Shown here piece after piece: positions 1 through 8,107 of a DNA stretch of 41,429 bases. Position numbers and translations under genes: made by a program. A model generated the notes under the pieces. The model was not told the origin of the DNA. It did no database searches and saw only the letters and a program-made list of their open reading frames with translations. The number at the start of each line of letters is the position of its first letter. Positions within the stretch are counted from its first letter, which is position 1. Source of the stretch: Methanoregula sp. (GTDB lineage Archaea; Halobacteriota; Methanomicrobia; Methanomicrobiales; Methanospirillaceae); contig DUHF01000167.1 in assembly GCA_013331015.1 (NCBI GenBank), positions 1 through 41,429 of the forward strand, written 5' to 3'.

Positions 1-4
1 GCCA

Positions 5-550
5 TTATGCCGCCCCCCGGACAATATCGTAGGCGGTCTTTGCCGCAGCGATGTTCTTTGTCGCAAGCTCACCGGGGAACCGGTGCTTCAGTGCGTTCTC
101 GAGCGCGGAGAACTGGATCTCGCCCGAAGCTGCAGCGAAGGCTCCCATGAGCGTGGTGTTGGTGATAGGCAACCCGAGCGCTTTGAGTGCGATGGACGTT
201 GCATCGATGAGGATGAGTTTCACACCCTCGGGTACGCCAAAGGCTGCGTTCTTATCGGCCGTGTTGACGATGGCGATGCTGCCATTTTTCATACCGGCAA
301 ACACATTGACATCCTTGATGAGGGTGCTGTCCTGCACGATGATGTAGTCCGGCTGGTACACCTGGCTCCGGAGCCTGACCTTCTTGCTGTCAAACCGGAC
401 AAATGCCTGGACCGGCGCACCGCGTCGTTCGACACCAAACGCCGGGAATGCCTGGGAAAAGACGCCGCCTTCAAAAGCGGCAACGGCAATCAGTTCGGCA
501 GCCGTGACCGACCCCTGGCCCCCCCTGCCGTGGATACGTAGTTCTCTCAT
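5..550 (-). CDS. porG: Pyruvate:ferredoxin oxidoreductase, gamma subunit
   Basis: This 181-aa protein is the gamma subunit of the 2-oxoacid:ferredoxin oxidoreductase that makes or oxidises pyruvate from acetyl-CoA, CO2 and reduced ferredoxin in the cytoplasm. The N-terminus carries the family signature RIHGRGGQGSVTAAELIA (about residues 5-22), followed by a FGVERRGAPVQAFVR segment typical of POR gamma chains. The length matches the four-subunit archaeal enzyme, where gamma is a separate polypeptide. The gene runs off toward the window's left edge, where the delta, alpha and beta genes would be expected but cannot be seen. It lies 42 bp downstream of the marker 12 gene on the same strand. The start is ATG at 550; a weak AGGGAT precedes it. 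Pyruvate specificity, as against 2-ketoisovalerate, is inferred from the neighbour and the family resemblance. Confidence 0.93.
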   Translation of the reverse strand: MRELRIHGRGGQGSVTAAELIAVAAFEGGVFSQAFPAFGVERRGAPVQAFVRFDSKKVRLRSQVYQPDYIIVQDSTLIKDVNVFAGMKNGSIAIVNTADKNAAFGVPEGVKLILIDATSIALKALGLPITNTTLMGAFAAASGEIQFSALENALKHRFPGELATKNIAAAKTAYDIVRGAA

Positions 551-592
551 GAAAAAATCCCTAATAATCTTACATGATAAATCAATATAAAT

Positions 593-1465
593 CTAGAGAT
601 CCACCGCGAGCCCAAGAATCTCATTCTTCCCTGAGAAGACGTCCCGGGCGATCCGCGCAAGACCCCGCGAAGCGCACCACTCATCGTACACTGCCACATC
701 ACAACCGAGCAGTTCCCGCACCTCTGGTGCAACTGCCGGTGCAAGGCTGCCGGCAAGGGCGACTTTTGCACTCCGGTTGAGCAGCCGGAGCGCGGCGCAT
801 TCCATGGCAGCAAACATCGCAAGGGCGGGCACGCGTTCTTCTTCCGGCAGGGAGAAGTTCACGCCCGCGTGCTGGAACGCCTCGTTTGCCGTCCACTCGC
901 CCGCGTCAACTTTCCGGATCGCGTCAACATCGAGCGCGCCATGCACCGTGCCTGGCGCAAAGATGCAGGCATCGAATGCCCCAACCAGTTTCCCTGAGGA
1001 AACGAGGAGGGAGACCGTGTTCGAGCTGACATCGGAGATGACCACATCGCCGCCAAGTGCGTGGCAGGCTTCGTAGGCAATACCGATCTTCTCGGGGCTT
1101 GTCTGGTGGGAGTACGCCTTGAACCGGGGATCGGTGGGAGAGCCGCGGTGGAGCCCCGGGATAACGACTGCCGGGATCCCGCTCCCTGCAACGGCATCGA
1201 AGACCGCCGTCCCGCCACCAATGTGCTTACCGGCGCCGTCACGGCTGATAATCCCCCGGTTCTTCACTCTGCAAATATTTGTGACCGCTGCGATATTGTC
1301 GCCCATGGAATAACAGAGGGCGATTCCTTCGATCTCGTCGATTGGGCAGATGCGGGAGAGATCGGAGATGGAGAACTCCTTTGCCGCATCGCGCGCGATC
1401 TTAAAACCGCCATTTTCACCGCCAAACCGCATCGCGGTGGTGCCGTGGTCAATGCCGATAAACAT
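593..1465 (-). CDS. Methanogenesis marker protein 12
   Basis: The 290-aa protein belongs to the sugar-kinase/Hsp70-fold family known as methanogenesis marker protein 12, found almost only in methanogens and of unproven function. It begins MFIGIDHGTTAMRF, the phosphate-1 loop of an ASKHA-type ATPase, and later shows VVISDVSSNTVSLL (phosphate-2-like) and APGTVHGALDVDAIR. An open frame extends 87 codons upstream into the divergent epimerase gene, but the ATG at 1463-1465 gives the usual N-terminus. The gene sits directly upstream of porG on the same strand, probably in one operon. It is divergent from the epimerase with only 39 bp between the start codons, so both promoters share that space. Confidence 0.9.
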   Translation of the reverse strand: MFIGIDHGTTAMRFGGENGGFKIARDAAKEFSISDLSRICPIDEIEGIALCYSMGDNIAAVTNICRVKNRGIISRDGAGKHIGGGTAVFDAVAGSGIPAVVIPGLHRGSPTDPRFKAYSHQTSPEKIGIAYEACHALGGDVVISDVSSNTVSLLVSSGKLVGAFDACIFAPGTVHGALDVDAIRKVDAGEWTANEAFQHAGVNFSLPEEERVPALAMFAAMECAALRLLNRSAKVALAGSLAPAVAPEVRELLGCDVAVYDEWCASRGLARIARDVFSGKNEILGLAVDL

Positions 1466-1472
1466 ACCAGTA

Positions 1473-1484
1473 ATCCTATAGGAT
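1473..1484. promoter_or_regulatory. 12-bp perfect palindrome between divergent genes
   Basis: ATCCTATAGGAT is a perfect palindrome in the 39-bp gap between the marker 12 start (1465) and the epimerase start (1505). The gap must hold both promoters, so the palindrome may be an operator or a two-way TATA-like core. Its function is inferred from position only. Confidence 0.35.
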
Positions 1485-1504
1485 CGATGACATATTAGGT
1501 ACTG

Positions 1505-2440
1505 ATGTTTGATGTGGTGACGGGCGGTGCCGGGTTCATCGGCTCCCATCTGGTTGACGCGCTGGTAAAACAGGGCGACGATGTTCTGGTCATCGACTCC
1601 CTTGTTGCCGGGCAAAAGGAGCATATTGCCGGCCATCTGGAATCCGGCAGGGCACGTCTTGTGCAGTGCGACCTGCTCGATGAGGGCTGGCAGGATTCCT
1701 TGAACGGGGCAGACCGGGTCTGGCATCTCGCGGCAGACCCGGATGTCCGCCAGAGTGCGATGACCCCCGATCCCACGTTCAGGAACAATATCGTAGCCAC
1801 GTACCGGGTTCTTGAAGCGATGCGGGCAAGCAACGTCACGGAACTGGTCTTCACCTCCACCTCGACCGTATATGGCAATGCAGCGGTCATCCCGACAGTG
1901 GAGGACTATTCGCCGCTCGAACCGGTATCCGTGTACGGCGCAAGCAAGCTTGCCTGCGAGGCGCTCATATCAGCCTATTGCCACTCGTTTGGGATGCGGT
2001 CATGGCAGTTCAGGTTCGCCAACATCATCGGTGCCCGGAGCGGTCATGGAGTTATTACGGATTTTGTCCGGAAACTGCGGGAGAACCCGGAGGAGCTGGA
2101 GATCCTGGGTGACGGGAAGCAGACCAAGTCCTACCTTGAGGTCAGCGAATGCATACAGGCCATGCAGTTTACCATTGCCCATGCCAGCGCACCGGTCAAT
2201 ACCGTCAATATCGGCTCCGAGGACTGGATCGACGTGAAGACGATCGCGGATGTCGTGGTTGAAGAGATGCAGCTCAAGAACGTCCACTATTGCTATACCG
2301 GTGGGGCGCTCGGCTGGGTTGGCGATGTGCCGAAGATGCAGCTCGCCATCGCACGGCTCAAGGCACTTGGCTGGAAACCGCAGAAGGGATCCCGTGAGAG
2401 CATCAGGATTGCCGTGCAGGCTGCAGTCCGGGGAGCATAA
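1505..2440 (+). CDS. NAD-dependent epimerase/dehydratase (UDP-glucose 4-epimerase-like)
   Basis: This 311-aa protein is an extended short-chain dehydrogenase/reductase that modifies nucleotide sugars, probably by epimerisation at C4, for surface glycans. The Rossmann glycine motif TGGAGFIGSH lies at residues 6-15. A serine/threonine-rich FTSTSTVYG (about 116-124) and the catalytic Y144-x-x-x-K148 (VYGASK) follow, then FRFANIIGARSGHGV, which resembles the substrate-binding loop of GalE-like enzymes. The length fits the family. The exact substrate cannot be read from sequence. The stop lies 1 bp before the apgM start, so the two are probably cotranscribed. The start codon ATG lies close to the divergent gene, which suggests a leaderless or very short leader transcript. 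Confidence 0.85.
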   Translation: MFDVVTGGAGFIGSHLVDALVKQGDDVLVIDSLVAGQKEHIAGHLESGRARLVQCDLLDEGWQDSLNGADRVWHLAADPDVRQSAMTPDPTFRNNIVATYRVLEAMRASNVTELVFTSTSTVYGNAAVIPTVEDYSPLEPVSVYGASKLACEALISAYCHSFGMRSWQFRFANIIGARSGHGVITDFVRKLRENPEELEILGDGKQTKSYLEVSECIQAMQFTIAHASAPVNTVNIGSEDWIDVKTIADVVVEEMQLKNVHYCYTGGALGWVGDVPKMQLAIARLKALGWKPQKGSRESIRIAVQAAVRGA

Positions 2441-2441
2441 G

Positions 2442-3593
2442 ATGAAGTACATCGTTGTCCTTGGCGATGGTATGGCGGATGAGCCGATCGCAGGTCTTGG
2501 GGGAAAAACCCCGCTCGCATATGCAAAGACCCCGAACATGGACCGGATGGCCCGCGAGGGCGCCTGCGGGATGCTCCGGACAATTCCTGACGGCTTTGAA
2601 GCCGGCAGCGACATCGCCAACATGGCAGTCCTCGGGTATGCACCGGAAAAGTACTACACCGGCCGGGGCCCGCTTGAAGCGCTGAGTATGGGGGTTAACC
2701 TTGCGCCGGAGGATGTTGCGTACCGGTGCAATCTGGTTACCATCGAGGAAAACACCATGGCCGATTTCTCGGCCAACCACATTACGAGTGCCGAGGGAGC
2801 GGCGCTTTTTGCCTCGCTCCAGAAGGAGATTCCGGAGGTTGCACTGAAGGCCGGGGTGAGCTACCGGAACCTGCTCGTTGTCCACGGCGGGAAAGGTGCA
2901 GCCACGACCCCACCGCACGATATTGTGGGTCAGGACATCTTCCTCTCCCTTCCCGAGGGCGGCGATGCGGATCTCCTCCTCCGGTGCATGGAGACGAGCC
3001 GGCAGGTCTTTGACGGCCACCCGGTGAATGTCGCCCGGGTTGCCGCAGGAAAACGGCCGGCAACCAGCATCTGGCCATGGAGCGGGGGGCACAAACCCGC
3101 GTTTCCCTTGTTTTTTGAGAAGTACGGGAAGAGAGGCGGGATCATCTCGGCAGTCGACCTTCTCAACGGGATCGCCCGATGTGCCGGAATGGAGGTTATC
3201 ACGGTCCCTGGTGCAACCGGCTACCTTGATACCGATTACGGCGCCAAGGCCCGCTACGCGCTCGACGCGATAAAACGCCTTGACTTTGTCTACGTCCACA
3301 TCGAGGCGCCGGACGAGGCCGGCCATCTTGGGAGTGTTGAGGAGAAGGTGAAGGCGATTGAGCGGGTGGACGGCGTGGTCGGCACGATCCTTGACGAGTT
3401 TGACGGCGTTGTTGCCGTGCTGCCCGATCACCCGACGCCGATCCGCATAAAGACCCATACCCGCGATCCCGTGCCATTCGTGGTACGCGGAAAAGGCACG
3501 GATAATACCGGGTCATATTCGGAAGCAGCGGCAGCAACGGGCGGACTCGGGATGAAGAATGCAACGGAATTCTTAACGTTCCTGTTTGCGTAA
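2442..3593 (+). CDS. apgM: 2,3-bisphosphoglycerate-independent phosphoglycerate mutase, archaeal type
   Basis: The 383-aa enzyme interconverts 3- and 2-phosphoglycerate in glycolysis and gluconeogenesis. It has the alkaline-phosphatase-like metalloenzyme fold: MKYIVVLGDGMAD at the N-terminus gives the first metal-binding Asp, TPNMDRMAREG and FEAGSDIANMAVLGY (with the nucleophile serine) follow, and the C-terminal half carries HIEAPDEAGHLG and VLPDHPTPI, which supply metal ligands. Length and motif order match the archaeal family, which is distinct from bacterial GpmI. The open frame extends upstream inside the epimerase gene, but ATG at 2442, 1 bp after the epimerase stop, gives the standard N-terminus. 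It is the last clearly housekeeping gene before the recombinase region. Confidence 0.93.
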   Translation: MKYIVVLGDGMADEPIAGLGGKTPLAYAKTPNMDRMAREGACGMLRTIPDGFEAGSDIANMAVLGYAPEKYYTGRGPLEALSMGVNLAPEDVAYRCNLVTIEENTMADFSANHITSAEGAALFASLQKEIPEVALKAGVSYRNLLVVHGGKGAATTPPHDIVGQDIFLSLPEGGDADLLLRCMETSRQVFDGHPVNVARVAAGKRPATSIWPWSGGHKPAFPLFFEKYGKRGGIISAVDLLNGIARCAGMEVITVPGATGYLDTDYGAKARYALDAIKRLDFVYVHIEAPDEAGHLGSVEEKVKAIERVDGVVGTILDEFDGVVAVLPDHPTPIRIKTHTRDPVPFVVRGKGTDNTGSYSEAAAATGGLGMKNATEFLTFLFA

Positions 3594-3636
3594 AACGAGA
3601 GCGGCATCAGACCCCTGCTTCATCATCAATTCAGTG

Positions 3637-3653
3637 GGGGTAACTTTCATCAT
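3637..3653 (+). repeat. Candidate att site, left copy of 17-bp direct repeat
   Basis: GGGGTAACTTTCATCAT lies here, 54 bp before the recombinase start, and recurs exactly and in the same orientation at 41,258-41,274. A direct repeat next to a tyrosine recombinase is the usual form of an attachment-site core. The 21-kb metabolic block between the copies is hard to fit into a simple integrated element, so the assignment is tentative. Confidence 0.5.
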
Positions 3654-3707
3654 TTGCGCACACTTTACAGCGGATACTATGTATTCTCAAACTGTCAACT
3701 ATCATCC

Positions 3708-4871
3708 ATGCCATACCAGATCATCGATGCCGGTGCGTACCTGAACGGGCAGGTCCGGGCTGGAATCATTACCCAGGAAGATGCTGATCTTATCCACGAA
3801 TTTTGCGAAGAGCGGAAAGCAACAAAGCATATCGCTGAGGCAACCGCCCTGGTCACTTCGAAGGGTCTATCAAAGTTTGCGCCATCGATTGCACCCTTCA
3901 AACAGTGTACGACTTTAGACATAATTAAGGGTATCAATTCCGTGGAAACAAAATGGAAACAGAACACCCGGCGGTTACGAATTTACTATCTCAAAGAATT
4001 CGCGCATTGGCTGGTAGATGAGGGGTATAATTCAACCATCAATATCAAGAAACTGGATAGCATCAAACCACCCACGGCAGACAAGGCAACAAAAACCGCA
4101 TCGCAGATGATCTCCGAAGAAAAAATAGATGAAATGATACGGTCCTGCAAGACCTCCCGGGACCGGGCATTAATCGCGTTCATGTATGAAGGGGCACTCA
4201 GGCCGATCGAAGTGCGGGAAGCAACATGGAACCAGATCACCTTTGACCAGTACGGCGCAATATTCAACACCTCTAAAAAGACCGGGAAACCCCGGTATAT
4301 CCGGCTCATCCGCTATTTCGGGTATCTCGCATCGTGGAAGGCGGACTATCACCCGGGAGTTCCCGAAGGTGATGCCCGGGTATTTGTCACGGGTCCGGGC
4401 AAAATCCTATCCCGGCAATATTTCCATGACATTATTGCCCGGGCAGCTCAGGCAGCGGGTCTTAAAGACGTGTTCCCCTACATCATCAGGCATAGCCGGA
4501 TAACTGCAATGGTCACGCAGAAGATCCCGGAATCCGTGATTAAATTGCAGGCGTGGGGCAACATCGCAACACCCATGATGGCAACCTATACCCATCTGTC
4601 CAATGACCAGATGGATGATGTTTTGTTAGAGACTGCCGGGGTCAAGCGGGTAGGACGGCCCAAGGGTCCGAGCATGAAGCCGGTTCAATGCCAGGACTGT
4701 TCGGTAATTAACGTACCGGGGGCACAGTTCTGTTACAAGTGCGGGCGTTCCTTGACCGGCGATAGTTTGACCAAGATGGAACGGATGAAACGGGATGTCT
4801 ATGAAAATCCCGATGAACTCATTGCATTCCTGCAGGACCTCAAAAAGGAGCGGGAGGGGAAGGGTCCATAA
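3708..4871 (+). CDS. Tyrosine recombinase / integrase with C-terminal zinc ribbon
   Basis: The 387-aa protein is a phage-integrase-family site-specific recombinase. An N-terminal SAM-like arm (about residues 20-120) binds core DNA. The catalytic domain shows EGALRPIEVREATW (first Arg), a TSKKTGKPRYIRL beta-hairpin with the Lys, YIIRHSRITAM (the H-x-x-R box), a later QAWGN in place of the usual H/W box, and TYTHLSNDQ carrying the nucleophilic Tyr. After the catalytic domain comes a zinc ribbon, CQDC and CYKC, separated by about 12 residues. The ATG at 3708 is preferred; the frame stays open to a TTG at 3654, which would run up to the candidate att repeat. The gene is the likely engine for integration at 3637/41,258. 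No excisionase-like gene is visible nearby. Confidence 0.88.
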   Translation: MPYQIIDAGAYLNGQVRAGIITQEDADLIHEFCEERKATKHIAEATALVTSKGLSKFAPSIAPFKQCTTLDIIKGINSVETKWKQNTRRLRIYYLKEFAHWLVDEGYNSTINIKKLDSIKPPTADKATKTASQMISEEKIDEMIRSCKTSRDRALIAFMYEGALRPIEVREATWNQITFDQYGAIFNTSKKTGKPRYIRLIRYFGYLASWKADYHPGVPEGDARVFVTGPGKILSRQYFHDIIARAAQAAGLKDVFPYIIRHSRITAMVTQKIPESVIKLQAWGNIATPMMATYTHLSNDQMDDVLLETAGVKRVGRPKGPSMKPVQCQDCSVINVPGAQFCYKCGRSLTGDSLTKMERMKRDVYENPDELIAFLQDLKKEREGKGP

Positions 4872-4933
4872 TTTTTTCCCTCTGACTCCATCATCAGAAC
4901 GTTCATCGGCTCCGACTGCGACACTACCTTATC

Positions 4934-5353
4934 ATGCCTGATGCCCGGGAGTTGTCCCACAGGGTAGTTGAACTCGCGGAATCCGGTCACTACGATGAGG
5001 CACTCGATCTCGTGAACAAGGGCATTAAACTCGATGGCAACAACGCGAATGTGTGGTATAACAAGGGCATAATTCTTTTCAAAATGTGCAGATACCAGGA
5101 TGCCCTCAATGCATTTGCCCAGGCAGCGGACATCGATCCTGAATTCACGGAGGCGTGGTACAACAAGGGAATGGCCCTCATGAATCTACAGAAATATCAT
5201 GAGGCTATCCGTGCGTTTGACAAAGTTCTGAAGATACATCCGCATGACGACCGGGCACGCGAACAAATGCATCTGGCACAGAAAAAAATTATGGAGTCGT
5301 GTAGTTTCTCTCCGTCGTCTCCGGTAAAGGATCAAACATATTTAATCAAGTGA
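4934..5353 (+). CDS. Small tetratricopeptide-repeat protein
   Basis: The 139-aa protein is built from about three TPR units. Two canonical copies are clear: NVWYNKGIILFKMCRYQDAL (about residues 40-59) and EAWYNKGMALMNLQKYHEAI (about 74-93), each with the W-x-x-x-G and A/F-P spacing of TPR helices; an earlier, weaker unit begins at HYDEALDLVNKGIKLD. Such proteins serve as protein-protein scaffolds, and the partner cannot be told. It lies 62 bp downstream of the recombinase on the same strand and may travel with it. The C-terminal tail (SPSSPVKDQTYLIK) is outside the repeats. Repeat R1 starts about 50 bp after its stop. Confidence 0.85.
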   Translation: MPDARELSHRVVELAESGHYDEALDLVNKGIKLDGNNANVWYNKGIILFKMCRYQDALNAFAQAADIDPEFTEAWYNKGMALMNLQKYHEAIRAFDKVLKIHPHDDRAREQMHLAQKKIMESCSFSPSSPVKDQTYLIK

Positions 5354-5404
5354 GGGACCGGAGAAATCCGGGTTGTGGATAGGGGAGTATGAGACGCTAT
5401 TTCC

Positions 5405-6119
5405 CCTCCATTATCTGTCGTCGGAGAGACCTGTAATCAAGGGGTAATGACACTGAGGGAAACTAAGCCCAATTCGGGCTCCGTTTGCCGTAACTTTATC
5501 CGGAAAAGCCCGTAAAATCGTCCGATTCCGTGCCCATGAAAAATACCCTCATTTCTCTCCCCGTTTGCCAAAATAAAGGAGGAAACAGTCACTCCCAAAG
5601 CCTACCAAAGCCCCTTAAACCGAGGCATTTTTTACCACTTTACCCCATACGGACCCCGGAAAGGCTGCCGGAATGCGAATATGAGGGTCATTTTTTCCGG
5701 GGTTATCTTAAAAATAGGGTTTTAACCTGGAAATACGGGGAGCCGGTCGCGGAGCGGGGGCGAGCACGGTGAAGCTGTGCGAAGCGTGTGACGCGGGCGG
5801 CGGTTCAAGCGTGTGACAAAATAGAGCGAGAAAATTTACAGTGGAGGTTACACTCAACGGGGCTCCGCCCCTCGCCGCGTGGGCTCCCCCAACGAGATCT
5901 TGTTTTGCTGACATGAAGATCGGTCGAGACTGTTCGTCTCCGCTGCACTCCGGCTCGCTAATGCTCTTCTCCATTCCGCTCCGCTCACAGACTCTCCCTT
6001 GCATTTCCCGGAGTTGTCCGGTTGGTAGGATGACGCCCCTGGCTTGTCGCGATGCTCTTTGCGCCAACGGTTGCTCTCGCCCGCTCCTCACATACCGCTT
6101 CGCGGAATGTTTGTCGCTG
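5405..6119 (+). repeat. Long non-coding repeat R1 (family R1-R4)
   Basis: A ~0.7-kb segment closely matches R3 (36,008-36,704) along its length and R2 (27,362-28,061) over most of it, all in the same orientation. Shared landmarks in order are: AGCCC-aattc-GGGCT hairpin (5466-5480), GGAATGCGAATATGAGG, GGAGCCGGTCGCGGAGCGGG, a hairpin CACGGT-GAA-GCTGTG (5765-5779), GGGGCTCCGCCCC, and CCGCTTCGCGGAATG near the end. In the CACGG hairpin R3 has C where R1 has T, and both pair with G (G-C against G-U). No conserved reading frame with ribosome binding sites is seen; the open frames in it differ between copies. It fills the space between the TPR gene and the 3' end of thiI. It could be a mobile-element relic, a structured RNA, or both. 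Confidence 0.85.
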
Positions 6120-6216
6120 GATTACCTTATACCAAAAACCCGAAAATTAAAAAATGAAAGGCAATACTGGATGGATCTGAATGCTTGAGAAAGTACGGGA
6201 AAACTGCGTCATGCAT

Positions 6217-7326
6217 TCATACCGGAATAGGCATACTGGTCGCTTCGAGCTTCCCCTCGATCTCACGTATAGTTTCCAGTTTTGCCTTGGTCGAGGGTCC
6301 TGCTGGCACGGCTTTACACCCGGATGCCGATGATATGGACTCAGTAAACGTCCCGATCACCCGGGCGACCTGTATGGTATCTTCCTTGTCAAACCCGATG
6401 AGCGGACGATAGATCGGGATCTCTGCTGCATCCGTGAGCACGACAAGATTATCAAGCGTCTGGCTGGCCACCTGCCCAATGGATTCACCGGTTACGATCC
6501 CTTTTGCCCCCACCCGGTTCGCGTAGGCCGTTGCCACCCGGTACATCCGGCGCTTGCAGAAGATGCAGGTGTACTTCTCAAGATGCCGGCTTACAAGCTC
6601 GGATTTAGCATGTGCAAGATACGAGTCTGCAATCACCGTCAGTTCGATACCGGGCTGGTACTGGGCCAGCTGCTCAACAACCCGTTTGGCCCGGGCGATC
6701 GTGGTCTCATCGAGGAATGTATCGAGCGCAACAAAGAGCGGGATGATACGGCACCCCCGCTTCATCATCATCCATGCTGCAACGGGTGAGTCGATACCCC
6801 CCGATACCAGCGCGACGAGCGTGCCCTCAACACCCAGCGGGAGTCCCCCGACGGCTTTGGTCACGTTGTCATAAAGATAGACTTCGTTCTTTCGGATCTC
6901 AATATAGATCTCTTTATCCGGGTTCGCGAGATTCACTTTGAGGTGCGGGAATGCATTTCGGAGCAGGTTGCCGTACTCGATCGCTTTGTCGTTCGAGGTA
7001 AAGGTATGGGTGCCGACCCTTTTTATCTTGATGGCAAATGTCTTTGCCGTCTCAATCCCATGCCGTTTGCAGTAATCCGGAAGACCAACATCGATCTCGT
7101 CTAATTTTATATGTTCCACTTCTGAAAATGAGACAATCCCGAAGACTTTTTTCAGCAGTTCGGGTTGAACATCACCGTCAAGCCAGATCCGCCCCCGCTC
7201 GTTTCGTACATGAATGCCCGGCATCGCTTCGAGAATGTTTGCGATGAGCACATTCTCCCACTGCCGGCGAACCGGATCGGATTTTAAAAATATTTCAGAA
7301 TAACGGACAAGCCATTGTTTTTTCAT
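6217..7326 (-). CDS. thiI: tRNA 4-thiouridine synthase / sulfurtransferase ThiI
   Basis: The 369-aa protein puts sulfur on tRNA U8 and in many organisms also feeds thiazole synthesis. It has a ferredoxin-like N-terminal region, a THUMP domain (about residues 60-165, with KTFAIKIKRVGTHTF) that binds tRNA, and a PP-loop ATP pyrophosphatase domain starting at SGGIDSP (175-181). There is no C-terminal rhodanese domain, as is usual for archaeal ThiI; a CIFC pair (near residue 255) may handle sulfur or metal. It is the last gene of a same-strand series metY-metX-ThrED-DUF1890-DUF1894-thiI. The start ATG at 7326 lies 17 bp after the DUF1894 stop. The gene end faces repeat R1. Confidence 0.95.
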   Translation of the reverse strand: MKKQWLVRYSEIFLKSDPVRRQWENVLIANILEAMPGIHVRNERGRIWLDGDVQPELLKKVFGIVSFSEVEHIKLDEIDVGLPDYCKRHGIETAKTFAIKIKRVGTHTFTSNDKAIEYGNLLRNAFPHLKVNLANPDKEIYIEIRKNEVYLYDNVTKAVGGLPLGVEGTLVALVSGGIDSPVAAWMMMKRGCRIIPLFVALDTFLDETTIARAKRVVEQLAQYQPGIELTVIADSYLAHAKSELVSRHLEKYTCIFCKRRMYRVATAYANRVGAKGIVTGESIGQVASQTLDNLVVLTDAAEIPIYRPLIGFDKEDTIQVARVIGTFTESISSASGCKAVPAGPSTKAKLETIREIEGKLEATSMPIPV

Positions 7327-7343
7327 GAAGCTGTTTCACCAAT

Positions 7344-7631
7344 TTATTTTTTCTTTCTCGCGGTTGTGCGGACGCGATCCGCTTCTTCGCAATCTTCTAT
7401 CCGCAGGAGATAGGTCCCGTGGCAGGGTTTGGTATAGGGAAAGACGATCTTTCCTCCGTCAAGCCCGAGCGCAATAGGCGGAAGCCCGATGATGTACTCA
7501 TCGAAGAGCTTGTAGCCGGGATCGACATACCAGACTTCTGAAAAGTTCTTCTCCACGTACTCCCGGCATTCCTTAAACGAAGCCCCCAGCGGGAGGAGCA
7601 TCTCGTACTTCAGGTTCTCGATGCAGCCCAT
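7344..7631 (-). CDS. DUF1894 family protein (methanogen-specific)
   Basis: This 95-aa protein begins MGCIENLKYEMLLPLGASFKECREYVEKN and contains FDEYIIGLPPIALGLDGGKIVFPYTKPCHGTY, the pattern of the DUF1894 family known from methanogens. Its function is unknown. Its start lies inside the 3' end of the DUF1890 gene (22-bp overlap), so the two are translationally linked. The adjacent DUF1890-DUF1894 pair is a recurrent arrangement in methanogen genomes. The basic tail TTARKKK follows the conserved part. Placement among sulfur and tRNA-modifying genes hints at related work but proves nothing. Confidence 0.88.
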   Translation of the reverse strand: MGCIENLKYEMLLPLGASFKECREYVEKNFSEVWYVDPGYKLFDEYIIGLPPIALGLDGGKIVFPYTKPCHGTYLLRIEDCEEADRVRTTARKKK

Positions 7632-8104
7632 CCAAACACCTCGTTGACCTTTGCCTTCAGCTGCATTGGGTTGTGCACCGCTTTTTCCACGATCTTCTCA
7701 CACGGGAAATCGATCGATGCTGCGAGCGGTTCGGGATCCTTGCCGAAGATTACCACCACAAGCCGGCTTTTCGGCAGGAGGTGATGCATCGTTGCCGCGT
7801 ACGCAATCGCTGCATCGTTGTGCGCACAGACAATGCAGAGATCCGCATCCCGGCGCTTTTCAACAATCTCTTCGATGCACTTCTCGAGCACCATCATCGG
7901 ACCGATATAGTGCTTCTCCGGGTCGGAGACCCTGAGCAGGTTCAGAACCGACGGATTGCCGGTGATGAGGAGATCTGATCCCTGTGTGCGCAGCTGGTGT
8001 GACAGGTACAGGGCGATTGCCTGTTGTGCCGGCGCTTCCGGACAACCGAGCAGGAGGAGCGCTTTGGCGGGTATGTTGTTGGAATTTTCAGTAGGTCCAG
8101 TCAT
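7610..8104 (-). CDS. DUF1890 family protein (methanogen-specific)
   Basis: The 164-aa protein carries ALLLLGCPEAPAQQAIALYLSH near the N-terminus, then LLITGNPSVLNLLRVSDPEKHY and DADLCIVCAHNDAAIAYAATM, the conserved core of DUF1890. The alternation of hydrophobic strands and helices suggests a Rossmann-like fold. No catalytic residues can be named. It overlaps DUF1894 by 22 bp and starts 3 bp after the end of the editing-domain gene, so it sits in the middle of the metY-to-thiI transcription unit. The function is not known. Confidence 0.87.
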   Translation of the reverse strand: MTGPTENSNNIPAKALLLLGCPEAPAQQAIALYLSHQLRTQGSDLLITGNPSVLNLLRVSDPEKHYIGPMMVLEKCIEEIVEKRRDADLCIVCAHNDAAIAYAATMHHLLPKSRLVVVIFGKDPEPLAASIDFPCEKIVEKAVHNPMQLKAKVNEVFGWAASRT

Positions 8105-8107
8105 TTC

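Noticed and set aside
2403..3458. A 351-aa minus-strand frame opposite apgM, and a 338-aa frame opposite cysE (19,205-20,221)
   Set aside because: Long shadows on the opposite strand of clearly real, GC-rich genes; no start signals and no family resemblance.
5708..6188. Open frames of 80-127 aa inside R1 (both strands), and the matching ones in R2 (27,644-27,959) and R3 (36,273-36,866)
   Set aside because: They share repeat sequence but differ in frame, ends and length between copies, have no ribosome binding sites, and read through GC hairpins. They are by-products of the repeat.
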